The notes under the pieces are model-generated. The model was not told where the DNA came from. It made no database searches and was given only the letters and a program-made list of their open reading frames with translations. A stretch of DNA of 64,000 nucleotides from Hamadaea flava (GTDB lineage Bacteria > Actinomycetota > Actinomycetes > Mycobacteriales > Micromonosporaceae). This document shows positions 10,201-15,634 of this stretch, one piece after another. The stretch covers positions 1,240,001 to 1,304,000 of the forward strand of contig NZ_JAMZDZ010000001.1 in NCBI RefSeq assembly GCF_024172085.1. Direction: 5' to 3'. How positions within the stretch are numbered: the stretch's first letter is position 1; each line of letters starts with the position of its first letter. The translations under genes and the position numbers were made by a program.

Positions 10201-10858
10201 CCAGTAGGTGTGCCGAGGCAGAGAGCGTCGTGCCCGGCTGGAGCGCGACCTCCAGGATGCCCACGGACGCCGTCGCCTTGTCCAGATCGGGCCGGAAGTG
10301 GGCGACGGCGTCGATGTCCAGCCGCGGCGCGTCGGCGTCGCGGACCAGATAGGTGGTCGTCCCGTCGGAGCGGGCTTTGAGCCGCAGCGTGGCCCAGCCG
10401 GTGACGGTGACGGCCTGCCCGGCGGTGATCCCCGCGGCCGCGAAGTCCTTCCCGGTGACCTCGCGCTTGGCGGAGAGCTGGAGATCGAGTTCGTGAACCC
10501 CGTTGGTCTCGGTGACGGTGCTCGTCAGCCGGACGCCGCCGCCGAGATCGCGGTCGCTGTTGGTCAGCCCGTACGCGGTCAGCCCGTCCGAAGCGGACTG
10601 CACCAGGTGATCGGCGTCCACGAGAGATCCCGCGCTGACGCCGAGCATGGGCAGCGGCTGTGCCAGCTGCCCTACCTTGCTCAATCCGTTCGCCCAGCCG
10701 GCCGTGTCGGTCACGACCTGCCGGAGGCCCGTCTCCCAGGCGGGTGGATCCGCGTGCGCGGGCGCACCGGTCACCACCACCGCCACCGGAGTCACCAACA
10801 CCAGTGCCAGCGCCGCCCGGATGGCACTGGCCAGCCGGGATCTGCTCCCCATCCCCAT
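1274..10858 (-). CDS. Giant secreted RTX-type calcium-binding protein
   Basis: A very large extracellular protein of about 3,194 residues. I chose the ATG at 10858 because it opens a typical signal peptide (SRSRLASAIRAALALVLV, then AHA cleavage); the frame can be extended upstream only to a TTG at 10915. Residues 35-1900 are Gly/Ala/Leu/Asp-rich and beta-strand-like, without a domain I can name. From about residue 1910 to 3060 there are dozens of GGxGxDxL/I/V nonapeptides of the haemolysin (RTX) type, which fold into calcium-loaded beta-rolls. The last 150 residues form a Trp/Asp/His-rich end domain without an LPXTG motif. RTX proteins are classically type I secreted in Gram-negatives, but here the Sec signal indicates the general pathway. 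The role could be adhesion, matrix or S-layer-like; substrate and partners are unknown. Carboxypeptidase is the next gene on the same strand. Confidence 0.88.
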   Translation of the reverse strand: MGMGSRSRLASAIRAALALVLVTPVAVVVTGAPAHADPPAWETGLRQVVTDTAGWANGLSKVGQLAQPLPMLGVSAGSLVDADHLVQSASDGLTAYGLTNSDRDLGGGVRLTSTVTETNGVHELDLQLSAKREVTGKDFAAAGITAGQAVTVTGWATLRLKARSDGTTTYLVRDADAPRLDIDAVAHFRPDLDKATASVGILEVALQPGTTLSASAHLLVRVNDPNGDGKLAFGTGGELSSPGSLTGLVTAALDGAGGGKISDDATEAGPGSINATIKLGAAASGAPVGLPTLDATVTVAWPDVSTGQPTVGTSGLDGTIAKFKNMSPLDLAAGLAQLATFLSGVQGSKAAGNLNLPFLRGTYADAVAVNEKVTAFLKKHTYPKPEDPDFVPGTDDPAKAGQPRFTSLQQLLKLLSDEGLLGSTPMSFAGDKLAFSLALARTPGSAVALDPGAASVSGKGATFTPSGFSVPTNRFTPGALKGQRVVAGTSAGTVADNTATTVTLTGEWIGGRPGDDSSWVISSSDPHIGAVQLGDSFTQTLDDGKKTSLRTANAQASLAQVKPAYTAAITLVLDLRDNVGDATANADRVLLRTDPNTPLFTADFPITSAIDFYTKVGFLKVRVNGSLAVGKAAAAPAMLSVKFKQAQDLSLGALFQKLQTDPASLLDVTSSVRTTGSVRLTVPGDTGILGEGISATFSQTAGGDPVINATNLDGLYSLDFNADDPNALFATVVEAIKLINQALAAANGGSGIMDQKIPLLGKSPREMMGSDESGVGTSVSYTAENSNFLLKDESRDANSAFPQRLKDRTVVIGTKAYRILDVVDDQTLRIAAAGSATPEAGAAYAVRPELAEAVDRLLANPPETLQDALDMVNKTIGEGSGLSFALDQREGGPYLRIGLDWKRKFHTGAPLTFAWSGAGDLVSLDSSGTVALDVTGEASLGLLLPLSLDAAPLLDHSSHAGVTVSVAANQVALAARVGPLALELGKPGDYASVQGNLKVGLGTGGDEDKPVLDGFLGLSPELTTDGVDCGNGVGGANIALCARAPIFLNDCDPPAGSNVLSLTATKDFDLTPQLPDLGPCLQSLVLKLTDFNVGIDGYLAKLEEALRLASFDGKLPLVGDDLQQGQRFIHQLREDIKAAIGPVLANAPANSDGLDTALTAAMQQLDPALAVDVACRQGVAEPCSLAEVQSVRIQLTTQRGSPSAVDGCTGPDCLGTDVPLDLGVPGLALKAKKGDTGGVHVALGWKLHLDLVLDRTEGFYVATHSGGDLSPELQIGAKFDADDLEAQLAFIQVLAEKKSTAPLASAYFAIDLKGSAGEESCFAASPCTADPNAKLTLSELGDLGSLMKTNLTATIAIDWQLTAKVDPSTEVGSALPGISARFKLGWGISNHTGELVPGNLNIEFSDIAIDAGAFFSKILKPVLDKVKSVTGPLQPVIDTLYAPIPVLSDLSKAAGGPDITLIWLAKTFSTLNGGPNLDFVDTVRAVIDFINHIPDCTASCKIPIGAFFVNPAKALTTLASPASAASLIDNPQPVSAQEVKSKVDGASNGAKLFDAPAGQKSNAAKIGFTFPIFDNPGSLFGLLLGQDVELVGFDSGPLELGFSWRQSFGPVYAPPPVMITLSGSASVTARFMAGLDTKGIRHAIEAATDGTAINAVSLLDGLYFKTTDANGVTVPVVTLRGEIAAGAEVTLLIVKAGIEGGVRLTVGFAWNDPDNDGKFRLSEFLQALLTNPICLFTTSGQLSVFLRVYITIDLFLFSKTWSFTLVNAVLLDFRAQPDCSPPPPELGGVTGDTLVVFAGKFGKSAERGHAAWDNTAGTYPGDVVKVYALHYADANEPGGSDDFDGFAVEALGRTQQFLDPNLKRVVVDGRGYSVSDADKTAMSVIFLGDGDPSGNGTASPFDKTAVVFGSDGKDQIRTGTGPAYVDGGPGDDTIVTAEAPGATAWVAGGPGNDAITTGDGTGTVAGDNGLGYTTQNVSAGGKNLTGVVNWASLTPPAEDPDGGSGVDTVTVGHGGNTVYGNGGDDTLAAMVDDTKTNGTNVMVGGAGSDSVNGGNGPDKIYTYAQGVPSDPDADGVGDSGLTNMVDTGGGQDEVYGSAGVDLVVSHSANGQTGSIKGYGANDVLIGGYGTDQIFGGPGDDYLIAEPSDVGAPDGTDGYGPFRPVSHHPLPAGTQSQTKLLVGGLGSDHIIGGDGGATIFGDKHLTAEACADSATFAQPVPAVQGSADLILGGAGADVVTAGGGDDRTDLGSGADRACGQLGDDILALGGDDDKAWGGDGVDQIFGDAGLDTVYGNAGNDGLYGGGDVDTVEGDDGGDQIYGGDGADVLYGGSRAAGETDQGTDYVYGEEGADQIVGDNGTPADGGSGAYPLDLNGTTPTAGAGDVLHGGAQDDRIYGGLGDDLITGDGDSDVIEGNNGADTVSGGDGDDQIIGGSSQEASPGVGRPDGSDRLIGDADDDLIAGDNARFTDGTPARIVAGRAVPQRAIVLLDLGLTPAAGTSAGDYLAGLGSDDVLLGQGGADRVLGGAGADYAEGGPGSDWVEGDLGDDDLVGGSSTVDNAVSGTGQPDAADALFGGPNSDVILGDNGAILRPLAGEAASAVTGRLNADGSAYLPRIISLLDRGNADPVRHGGDRISGGDGADLAYGQDGDDAITGDGDADYLEGNGGTDTLRGDLPLGAAGHSTVTPLPAQPWPGAAGAAGDLVGTGTPDGQDDLIGGSSAAGFRDGADVVEGDGGDDVVLGDNGSLIRTVLNGKEKVYAERYATGSDLTNATVVRTHDPALPGPSTRFCTTAQPTCEPNGAWGADQLYGDGGNDGIWGQDGDDTVWGGSGDDDLFGELGSDTIYGEAGEDAIVGDRGGLMNQYLNADDVAALGFTMTLSSVPQETFTGFRLGAYDRRADLRHDTDGDVWIGSPTDPAMPHNGLTEGGFDLIRGGSGNDDIHGGWGDDVINGDSGGDDIFGAAGSDVLWGGKGCDPTLDAATPDCLVNGVFTASSRGTNDRFVDHVFGGSGESDDEGFGSDVLDVKPRGVVADCQPGRWPTDVNGITRDPCLWFQMTDMADASDADNQHHQGTDWIYGGWDRDVLEADVAQNGPNAGDRLFDWNGAYNLYLHCNASYGGYNDIRQHSPAMQDFLTRLAWASGAGRTAADVGTAGTSAFGELAFTYVGDTGGHGAGKAYPGTPGHFSDPVSCTD

Positions 10859-11042
10859 TGTCGACCCGTCCGATCGCCCGCCGGCCAGACAGGACAGTCC
10901 ACTGAGGCCGGTCAATTCAGTGAGGCATGTGTATGCCTTCGGCGGATCAGATCATCGGCGCGTCGCTGGGAGCCAGCTCCGTGTCGGATGAGAGACAGCA
11001 GAACGCGACGTTCGGACCACTCTCTGTCATGACTACTCTCCG

Positions 11043-11128
11043 GAAACAGGCGGCCGCTCTCTCGAAACAGACGGCCGTCTTCCCGGATCAGACAGTGAAG
11101 TCGAACCGGATCAGACGGCGGGGTCGAA
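11043..11128. repeat. Two pairs of short tandem repeats upstream of RTX gene
   Basis: GAAACAGGCGGCCG (11043-11056) recurs as GAAACAGACGGCCG (11064-11077), period 21. Next, a 23-bp unit beginning CCGGATCAGAC is repeated at 11083 and 11106, ending in TCGAA each time. Both periods are close to two helical turns. They lie in the 347-bp gap between the divergent RTX gene and the DUF6458 gene, so regulator binding sites are possible; no known consensus is recognised. Confidence 0.5.
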
Positions 11129-11205
11129 CCGGTCAGGTGTCAAGGTCCGCCCGACTGGGTACCGGTCGGCCAGCACGGGGGCCGTTCGCAAGAGAGGAGT
11201 GCGTC

Positions 11206-11454
11206 GTGGGTATCGGTGCCAGCATCTTCCTGCTCGCCGTAGGCGCGATTCTGACCTTCGCGCTGGATGTCAGAATCGCCGGAATAGATCTCGACGCCGT
11301 CGGCTGGATCCTCATGGCGGCCGGCGCCCTGGGCCTGGTCATCACGACCATCTTCTGGAGCAACCGCCGGTCCCGGACGACGGTGGCCGAGGAGCCGGTC
11401 GAGTACCGCCGGGTCGAGGAACGCTCAGACGTTCCGCCGCCTCCGATCAGGTGA
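11206..11454 (+). CDS. DUF6458 family small membrane protein
   Basis: An 82-residue protein with the hallmark N-terminus MGIGASIFLLAVGAILTFA of the actinobacterial DUF6458 family. It has two predicted membrane segments (about 5-21 and 31-50) joined by a short loop with DVRIAGIDLDAVG, then a charged cytoplasmic tail with paired arginines and a PPPPIR end. The frame is open upstream, but the GTG at 11206 matches the family start and has GGAG seven to eight bases before it. The function of the family is unknown. It stands alone, divergent from the RTX gene and upstream of the SigE-type sigma gene, with 121 nt to the next start. Confidence 0.85.
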   Translation: MGIGASIFLLAVGAILTFALDVRIAGIDLDAVGWILMAAGALGLVITTIFWSNRRSRTTVAEEPVEYRRVEERSDVPPPPIR

Positions 11455-11575
11455 CGAGGGCGATCCACCGACCGCGGCCGGCGTACCTCGAGGGGAGTGC
11501 GCCGGCCGCATCACGTCATCGCTCCGACGTCCCCTCCATACAGGGTGCTCCGAGCGTGTTCGTAGTGTGCCCGTC

Positions 11576-12082
11576 ATGCCACCCGGTCCCGAGCAGTCGT
11601 TCCGCGACTACGTGCACGCGCGCGTCGCGGCGCTGTCGCGGTCGGCGTACCTGCTCACCGGCGACGCCCATCTCGCCGAGGATCTCGTGCAGCAGACCCT
11701 GGTCCAGGTGGCGTCACGCTGGGAGCGGATCGTCGCCGGCGGCGACCCGGACGCGTACGTGCGGCGGGTCCTCTATCACCAGCACGTGTCCTGGTGGCGG
11801 CGGTGGCGGCGGGAAGCCGTACCGGTCGACCGGTTGCCCGACACCGCCGGGCCGCTCCCCGACGTCGCCCTGACCGTCGCCGTCCAGCAGGCCCTGGCCA
11901 AACTCACCCCGAAGCAGCGGGCGGTGCTCGTGCTGCGCTACTTCGAAGACCTCACCGAGACCCAGGCCGCCACGGTTCTCGGCGTCGGCGTCGGCACCGT
12001 CAAAAGTCAGACCCGCGACGCCCTCGCCCGGCTGCGCGTCCTCGCCCCCGACCTGGCCGAGCTGCAGGAGGTGGCCCGATGA
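11576..12082 (+). CDS. SigE-family ECF RNA polymerase sigma factor
   Basis: A 168-residue extracytoplasmic-function sigma factor that would direct RNA polymerase to a small regulon. Region 2 starts at SFRDYVHARVAALSRSAYLL and includes the HLAEDLVQQT helix; region 4 carries LTPKQRAVLVLRYFEDLTETQAA and the recognition helix GVGVGTVKSQTRDAL. The size and the SFRDYV start fit the SigE subfamily widespread in Streptomyces and Micromonosporaceae. The ATG at 11576 is preceded by TAGTGT-N7, a leaderless signature; a GTG at 11567 is the alternative. Its stop overlaps the next gene by ATGA, so the membrane protein downstream is translationally coupled and is a plausible sensor or anti-sigma partner (inference; no zinc-binding anti-sigma motif is present). 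Confidence 0.93.
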   Translation: MPPGPEQSFRDYVHARVAALSRSAYLLTGDAHLAEDLVQQTLVQVASRWERIVAGGDPDAYVRRVLYHQHVSWWRRWRREAVPVDRLPDTAGPLPDVALTVAVQQALAKLTPKQRAVLVLRYFEDLTETQAATVLGVGVGTVKSQTRDALARLRVLAPDLAELQEVAR

Positions 12083-13401
12083 CGACCCGGCTGACGCAGG
12101 CGCTCCACGACGCCGCGGGCACGGCTCCCGGCGTACGCCTGCCGGACGACCTGTGGCGACGCGGACGGCGTACCCGGCGACGCCGGCGGGTCGTCGCGAG
12201 CATCCTCTGCCTGCTCGTGCTCGCGGGCCTGGCCTGGCTCCCCGTACGCGGCCACACCGACACCGGGTTCGCCGGCGGCGGACCGGACGTGCTGCCGAGG
12301 TCGGTGGCCGAGCCGTACCTGTGGCAGCAGACCTTCGACGCCGACCCGAACGGGCCGGTCAAGCTCGCCTTCACCACCGGGCACAGCCTCAACTTCGAAA
12401 CCGCCGTCGTGCTGGTCGGGCGAGACGACTCGTATCGCCTGATCTACCTCAATCCCGGTCAGGACGCCGGCAGCCTCTCCCCCGACGGGCGCTACCTGCT
12501 CCGGCAGAACCTGCTGGACCTCACGTCCGGCAAGGTCCGCATGGTGTCGGAGCCGATCTGGGCGCTGAACCTGACGCCGGTCTGGGCTCCGGACAGTCGC
12601 ACTGCGGTCGCGGTGATCGACCGTGACGACGGTGTCATCACCTACGGGCCGAACAACGAGCAGCTCAACGACCCCTCGCATGCCGACGACATCGTCCTGG
12701 TCGACGTCGCGACCGGAAAGCTGCGTACGCTCCTCACCGCCGACACCGATGCCGCTTGGCGAGCGTCGTTCTCGCCGGACGGCCGCCGGATCGCCATGGT
12801 CCTGGGCAAGGCGGGAAAGGACTATCGCTTCGTCGTCGTCGACGTGGCCACCGGCGCGTTGCAGGTGGACCTGCCGATCAACGACCGGCAAACGCTGGCC
12901 GGGCCAGCCGCGTTCAGCCCGGACGGCTCCTTCGTCTACCTGGCGTACGGTGAACAGTGCGGCTGGTGGATGTACTGCGGCAACCAGACCTTCCACCTCC
13001 AGCGGCTGGACCTCGCCGACCGGCGGATCTCCGACGAGGCCGCCCGGTTCACCGGCTGGCCCAGTCTGGTCGCCTGGCGCGACGGTGCGCCGTTCCTGAC
13101 CACCACCGACGTCGCCACCGACTCCTGCCAAGCCGTCCTTCTCACGCCCGGCCGAGCGCAGCGACTCCCCCTCGCGGTCGCCGGGCACGGCTGCGGCGAT
13201 TGGGCACGTGACCTGCTCGAACACGGGCGGCTCGACGGTCCCGCCATCGCACCGTCGCCCTGGGCGGCCCAGTGGTGGGCGTACCTGCCGGTCGCCGTCG
13301 GCGGGCTGATCCTGGGCTTGTGGTGCTATCGGCGGTACGGCCGCCGCCCGTGGTCCGTCGCATTGAGCAAGTCGCCACGGGACGGCCAGGAACCGACCTG
13401 A
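12079..13401 (+). CDS. Membrane-anchored beta-propeller protein coupled to the sigma factor
   Basis: A 440-residue protein starting at the ATG that overlaps the sigma-factor stop (ATGA). It has a basic N-terminus (RRGRRTRRRRRVV), one membrane segment (about 40-56), an extracytoplasmic WD40/TolB-like propeller with repeated FSPDGRRIA, SLSPDGRYL and FSPDGSFVY blades (about 90-390), a second membrane segment near 400-417, and a short tail. Extracellular Cys pairs (CGWWMYC, DSCQ, GHGCGD) suggest disulfides. Family proteins of this kind usually follow SigE-like sigma genes in actinobacteria. It may sense an envelope signal or sequester the sigma factor, but no direct anti-sigma domain is visible. 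Confidence 0.75.
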   Translation: MTTRLTQALHDAAGTAPGVRLPDDLWRRGRRTRRRRRVVASILCLLVLAGLAWLPVRGHTDTGFAGGGPDVLPRSVAEPYLWQQTFDADPNGPVKLAFTTGHSLNFETAVVLVGRDDSYRLIYLNPGQDAGSLSPDGRYLLRQNLLDLTSGKVRMVSEPIWALNLTPVWAPDSRTAVAVIDRDDGVITYGPNNEQLNDPSHADDIVLVDVATGKLRTLLTADTDAAWRASFSPDGRRIAMVLGKAGKDYRFVVVDVATGALQVDLPINDRQTLAGPAAFSPDGSFVYLAYGEQCGWWMYCGNQTFHLQRLDLADRRISDEAARFTGWPSLVAWRDGAPFLTTTDVATDSCQAVLLTPGRAQRLPLAVAGHGCGDWARDLLEHGRLDGPAIAPSPWAAQWWAYLPVAVGGLILGLWCYRRYGRRPWSVALSKSPRDGQEPT

Positions 13402-13415
13402 GGAAGCTGACGCGT

Positions 13416-14192
13416 TCAGTCCTGGACGGCCTGCGGCCAGGCCCCACCGGGAAACTTGCTCTCGTCCACCCGGTCGGACACGATCTGGCGCACGTTCTCG
13501 CCGGCTTCCACGATCCGCGTACCGATCCCGGCCAAGTTGTCCATCCCCGACTGCACCAGCGTCTTCACGATCGAGGCCAGATCCGAGATCGCGAACGGTA
13601 TGTCGATGACGGTGCCCGCCTTGACGGCCGCCTGCGCGACGTCCCCCGCGATCGCGCTGATCACCTCGGAGAACTTGGCGGCGTACTCCACGTTGGCCTG
13701 CGCGATGGCGTACAGCCATTCACTGATGAAACCGGCCTTGGCCGCCAGCTCCCCGGCCGCGCCGACCTGTGGGGGCAGGACCTGCTGTTTGTAGTGATTG
13801 GCGGTGCCACCCTCCCAGTAGGCGAGGTTCTCGGTCGCGTACTGCTGGATCATGGGGACCATGCCGGAGACGGGCTGTTTGACGGCGGTCAGCCAGTGGA
13901 AGCTGATATTGATCAAGGAGATCACCGGGGTGTAGTGCGCCAGCACCTCCCCCGCGATGTCCAGCACCGCGTCGAGTTCGACCCGGATCTCCTGCAGCGT
14001 TTCCTGGAGCAGCCACACCGCGGTCGCGCCGATGACAGGGGTAAGCCACACCACGTTGTCGGCGAACTGCTGGATCAGCGAGTCGAAGTCTTCCACCAGT
14101 TGGTCGGCGGTCTCCTCGATCTGCCGGACGGCGGTCTCGACTGCGCTCGTGTGCTGCGTCGGATCGCCGCTGGGCTCACCTGGACTAGTCAC
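13416..14192 (-). CDS. WXG-type, type VII secretion-associated protein
   Basis: A 258-residue, mostly helical protein starting with GTG at 14192, 8 nt inside the upstream gene. The N-terminal 20-50 region (EETADQLVEDFDSLIQQFADN) is amphipathic, a hydrophobic stretch VVWLTPVIGATAVWLL follows, and a YWEG motif near residue 125 resembles the WXG turn of ESX substrates. The C-terminal half has long Ala-rich helices. Together with the two genes upstream it forms an operon resembling ESX/T7SS substrate modules of Micromonosporaceae. No EccC ATPase or membrane component is present in the window, so secretion would depend on a system elsewhere. I do not recognise a catalytic domain. Confidence 0.7.
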   Translation of the reverse strand: MTSPGEPSGDPTQHTSAVETAVRQIEETADQLVEDFDSLIQQFADNVVWLTPVIGATAVWLLQETLQEIRVELDAVLDIAGEVLAHYTPVISLINISFHWLTAVKQPVSGMVPMIQQYATENLAYWEGGTANHYKQQVLPPQVGAAGELAAKAGFISEWLYAIAQANVEYAAKFSEVISAIAGDVAQAAVKAGTVIDIPFAISDLASIVKTLVQSGMDNLAGIGTRIVEAGENVRQIVSDRVDESKFPGGAWPQAVQD

Positions 14193-14592
14193 TCTGCTGT
14201 CCTCCTGCCTGTCCCGTGGGCGGCGGACCCTGCGCGCCGTTCGTCGCCGGTTCGGTGTAGACGGCCTCGAGGTCGGCCTCCGCCGTCTGATCGGTCCGGT
14301 CGAACTCGTCGGCCATCCGATCCAACGCCTCCCCGAGTTGCAGCCACTCCTCCTTGGCGCCGCGGATCAGATCCTGGACCTCCGCGTAGAAACCGTTGTA
14401 GGCCGAAGAATGCAGTGCCGTGGCGACGAGCTCGGTCGGCCCGATGAAGAACGCGCTGAGGCCGAGCTTCAGCCCGTCGTTACCGACGGGGTTCGAGTCG
14501 ACGGCCGCCATCTCATCGGACAGGTCCCGCCACTTGTCGGCCTCCAGTCGGAGATTGTCGGTGACAACCTCAGTGGTCGCCGGGCTGGTCAT
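14185..14592 (-). CDS. ESX/WXG100-like helical protein
   Basis: A 135-residue helical protein beginning at the ATG at 14592, which overlaps the stop of the YbaB-like gene (ATGA). It starts LRLEADKWRDLSDEM, has a short Gly/Phe-rich turn, then a second long helix with EEWLQLGEALDRMADEF and a Gly/Pro/Gln-rich tail. This helix-turn-helix layout and length fit WXG100-like ESX target proteins, although the strict W-x-G turn is replaced by residues around FFIGPTE. It is translated in a chain with the genes on both sides and could form a heterodimer with the longer downstream protein (inference). Confidence 0.65.
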   Translation of the reverse strand: MTSPATTEVVTDNLRLEADKWRDLSDEMAAVDSNPVGNDGLKLGLSAFFIGPTELVATALHSSAYNGFYAEVQDLIRGAKEEWLQLGEALDRMADEFDRTDQTAEADLEAVYTEPATNGAQGPPPTGQAGGQQSD

Positions 14593-15251
14593 CGGGCGGC
14601 CTCCTCTTCGCGCCGCTCGGCCTGCCGGAACAGCTCCAGCGCCAGGTGGCGCAGCTGTTCGGTGTCGGCTCGCGGTGCTCGCATCGCATCGGCGGTGACG
14701 CTCACCAGGGTGTGGCCCGCGCACTGGCCGCTCAGCAGTCCCAGCGGGCCGCCGACCGACCGTGGGCGTGCCTCCGCGGCGGCTCGGGCCGCCTTCTGCC
14801 GGCGGTAGCGCCGGTCTTCGTTGTCCGACAGCCGCTGCCACACCTGCTCGATGCTCAGTGGTTCGGCGTACGGCACCGGTCGCCACTCGCCGTCGGGATC
14901 GGGGCCGGGGGCTGCCACGCGTTCGCGTTCCGCCAGCGCGGCGAGGCCGTGGGCGCGCGCCATCGCGGCTGCCGCGTTCTTCCGGGCCGCCAGCAGGGCT
15001 GGGCCTAGTCCGCTCGAGCCGAGCCGATCGCACCAGTCCGAGCTGATGTGGACGTCGACGACCTGGCCGGCCTGATCCACCGCCACCCGGACCAGACCAC
15101 TGGCGTCGGCCTCCTCCTTCACGACCGGCGTTCGGTAGTCACGGCCCCCGGCTTCGGCCAGTTCGGCCAACGCCTCCTGCCGCAGCTGCGCCCGGTCCCC
15201 ACCCAGATCCACATCGCTCAATCGCCAGCGGTCCCGGCCTTGCCTGTACAT
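14589..15251 (-). CDS. YbaB/EbfC-like protein of an ESX-type operon
   Basis: First gene of the three-gene operon, 220 residues, start at the ATG at 15251 with GGGAG about ten bases upstream. The segment ASGLVRVAVDQAGQVVDVHISSDW (about 47-70) is the beta-sheet core of the YbaB/EbfC nucleoid-associated fold, followed by a long helix with LGPALLAARKNAAAAMARAHG. A charged C-terminal half (SIEQVWQRLSDNEDRRYRRQK) follows. In actinobacteria, YbaB-like proteins regularly precede WXG100-type genes, where they may act as chaperones or scaffold components rather than DNA-binding proteins (inference). The stop overlaps the next start by four bases. Confidence 0.7.
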   Translation of the reverse strand: MYRQGRDRWRLSDVDLGGDRAQLRQEALAELAEAGGRDYRTPVVKEEADASGLVRVAVDQAGQVVDVHISSDWCDRLGSSGLGPALLAARKNAAAAMARAHGLAALAERERVAAPGPDPDGEWRPVPYAEPLSIEQVWQRLSDNEDRRYRRQKAARAAAEARPRSVGGPLGLLSGQCAGHTLVSVTADAMRAPRADTEQLRHLALELFRQAERREEEAAR

Positions 15252-15487
15252 GTCACATTCTCCCTCGTAAATGATCTCCACCTGCACATCCGATGCGGCG
15301 GAGGCGGGCCTTGGATGAAGCGCCGCCAGCGTGGCAGGGGCGCCTTGCACCGCGATTGAACAAACCTTGAATCCGCTGGTACCGCCCCGGAGTGCGCTAC
15401 CGCACACCTCCCGGAAACCCCTGGTCGTCCGGCTCGGCGACAGGCTACAATGATCAGGTTCTACTGCCGTCCCGAGGAGCGCGATCA

Positions 15488-15499
15488 GTGCTGATCTGA
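15488..15499 (+). CDS. Three-codon upstream ORF in the ABC-F leader
   Basis: GTG CTG ATC TGA would encode fMet-Leu-Ile. AGGAG is placed eight bases upstream (within cccgaggagcgcgatca), a better ribosome site than most real genes in this window have. It sits 147 nt before the ABC-F start and ends five bases before the first arm of a long inverted repeat. That is the arrangement of a ribosome-mediated attenuator, in which drug-stalled ribosomes on a tiny ORF change the downstream RNA fold. Translation is inferred from sequence only. Confidence 0.6.
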   Translation: MLI

Positions 15500-15503
15500 G
15501 ATC

Positions 15504-15594
15504 GAGACACCACGACGTCGAGTCGTGCGCCGATCCAGATCGCCCGCCCTTGTGAGCCGGCCTTTTCTCCGCCTGGCCCATCCCGTGGTGTCTC
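15504..15594 (+). promoter_or_regulatory. Putative attenuator of the ABC-F gene
   Basis: GAGACACCACG (15504-15514) is the exact complement of CGTGGTGTCTC (15584-15594), an 11-bp stem enclosing about 70 nt that contains a smaller hairpin ACGAC-GTCGA-GTCGT. The first arm begins immediately after the uORF stop, so a ribosome stalled on the uORF would cover it and free the second arm. A possible -10 (TACAAT, 15446-15451) puts the transcript start near 15458. Ribosome-mediated attenuation is known for other antibiotic-resistance ABC-F genes; its presence here is inference. Confidence 0.55.
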
Positions 15595-15634
15595 TCCGCA
15601 TCCCCCGCCGGATCGACCACTGTGGAGTCGCCCT

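Noticed and set aside
1304-10207. Very long open frames on the + strand opposite the RTX gene
   Set aside because: They consist of Val/Arg/Asp/Gly-biased sequence from the complement of repeated GGxGxD codons, show no domain or start signals, and no plausible second gene would span the whole RTX repeat.
12007-13719. 570-codon frame antisense to the propeller gene
   Set aside because: Codon-bias shadow: Arg/Gly/Val-rich without domains, and it crosses the ends of two genes on the other strand.
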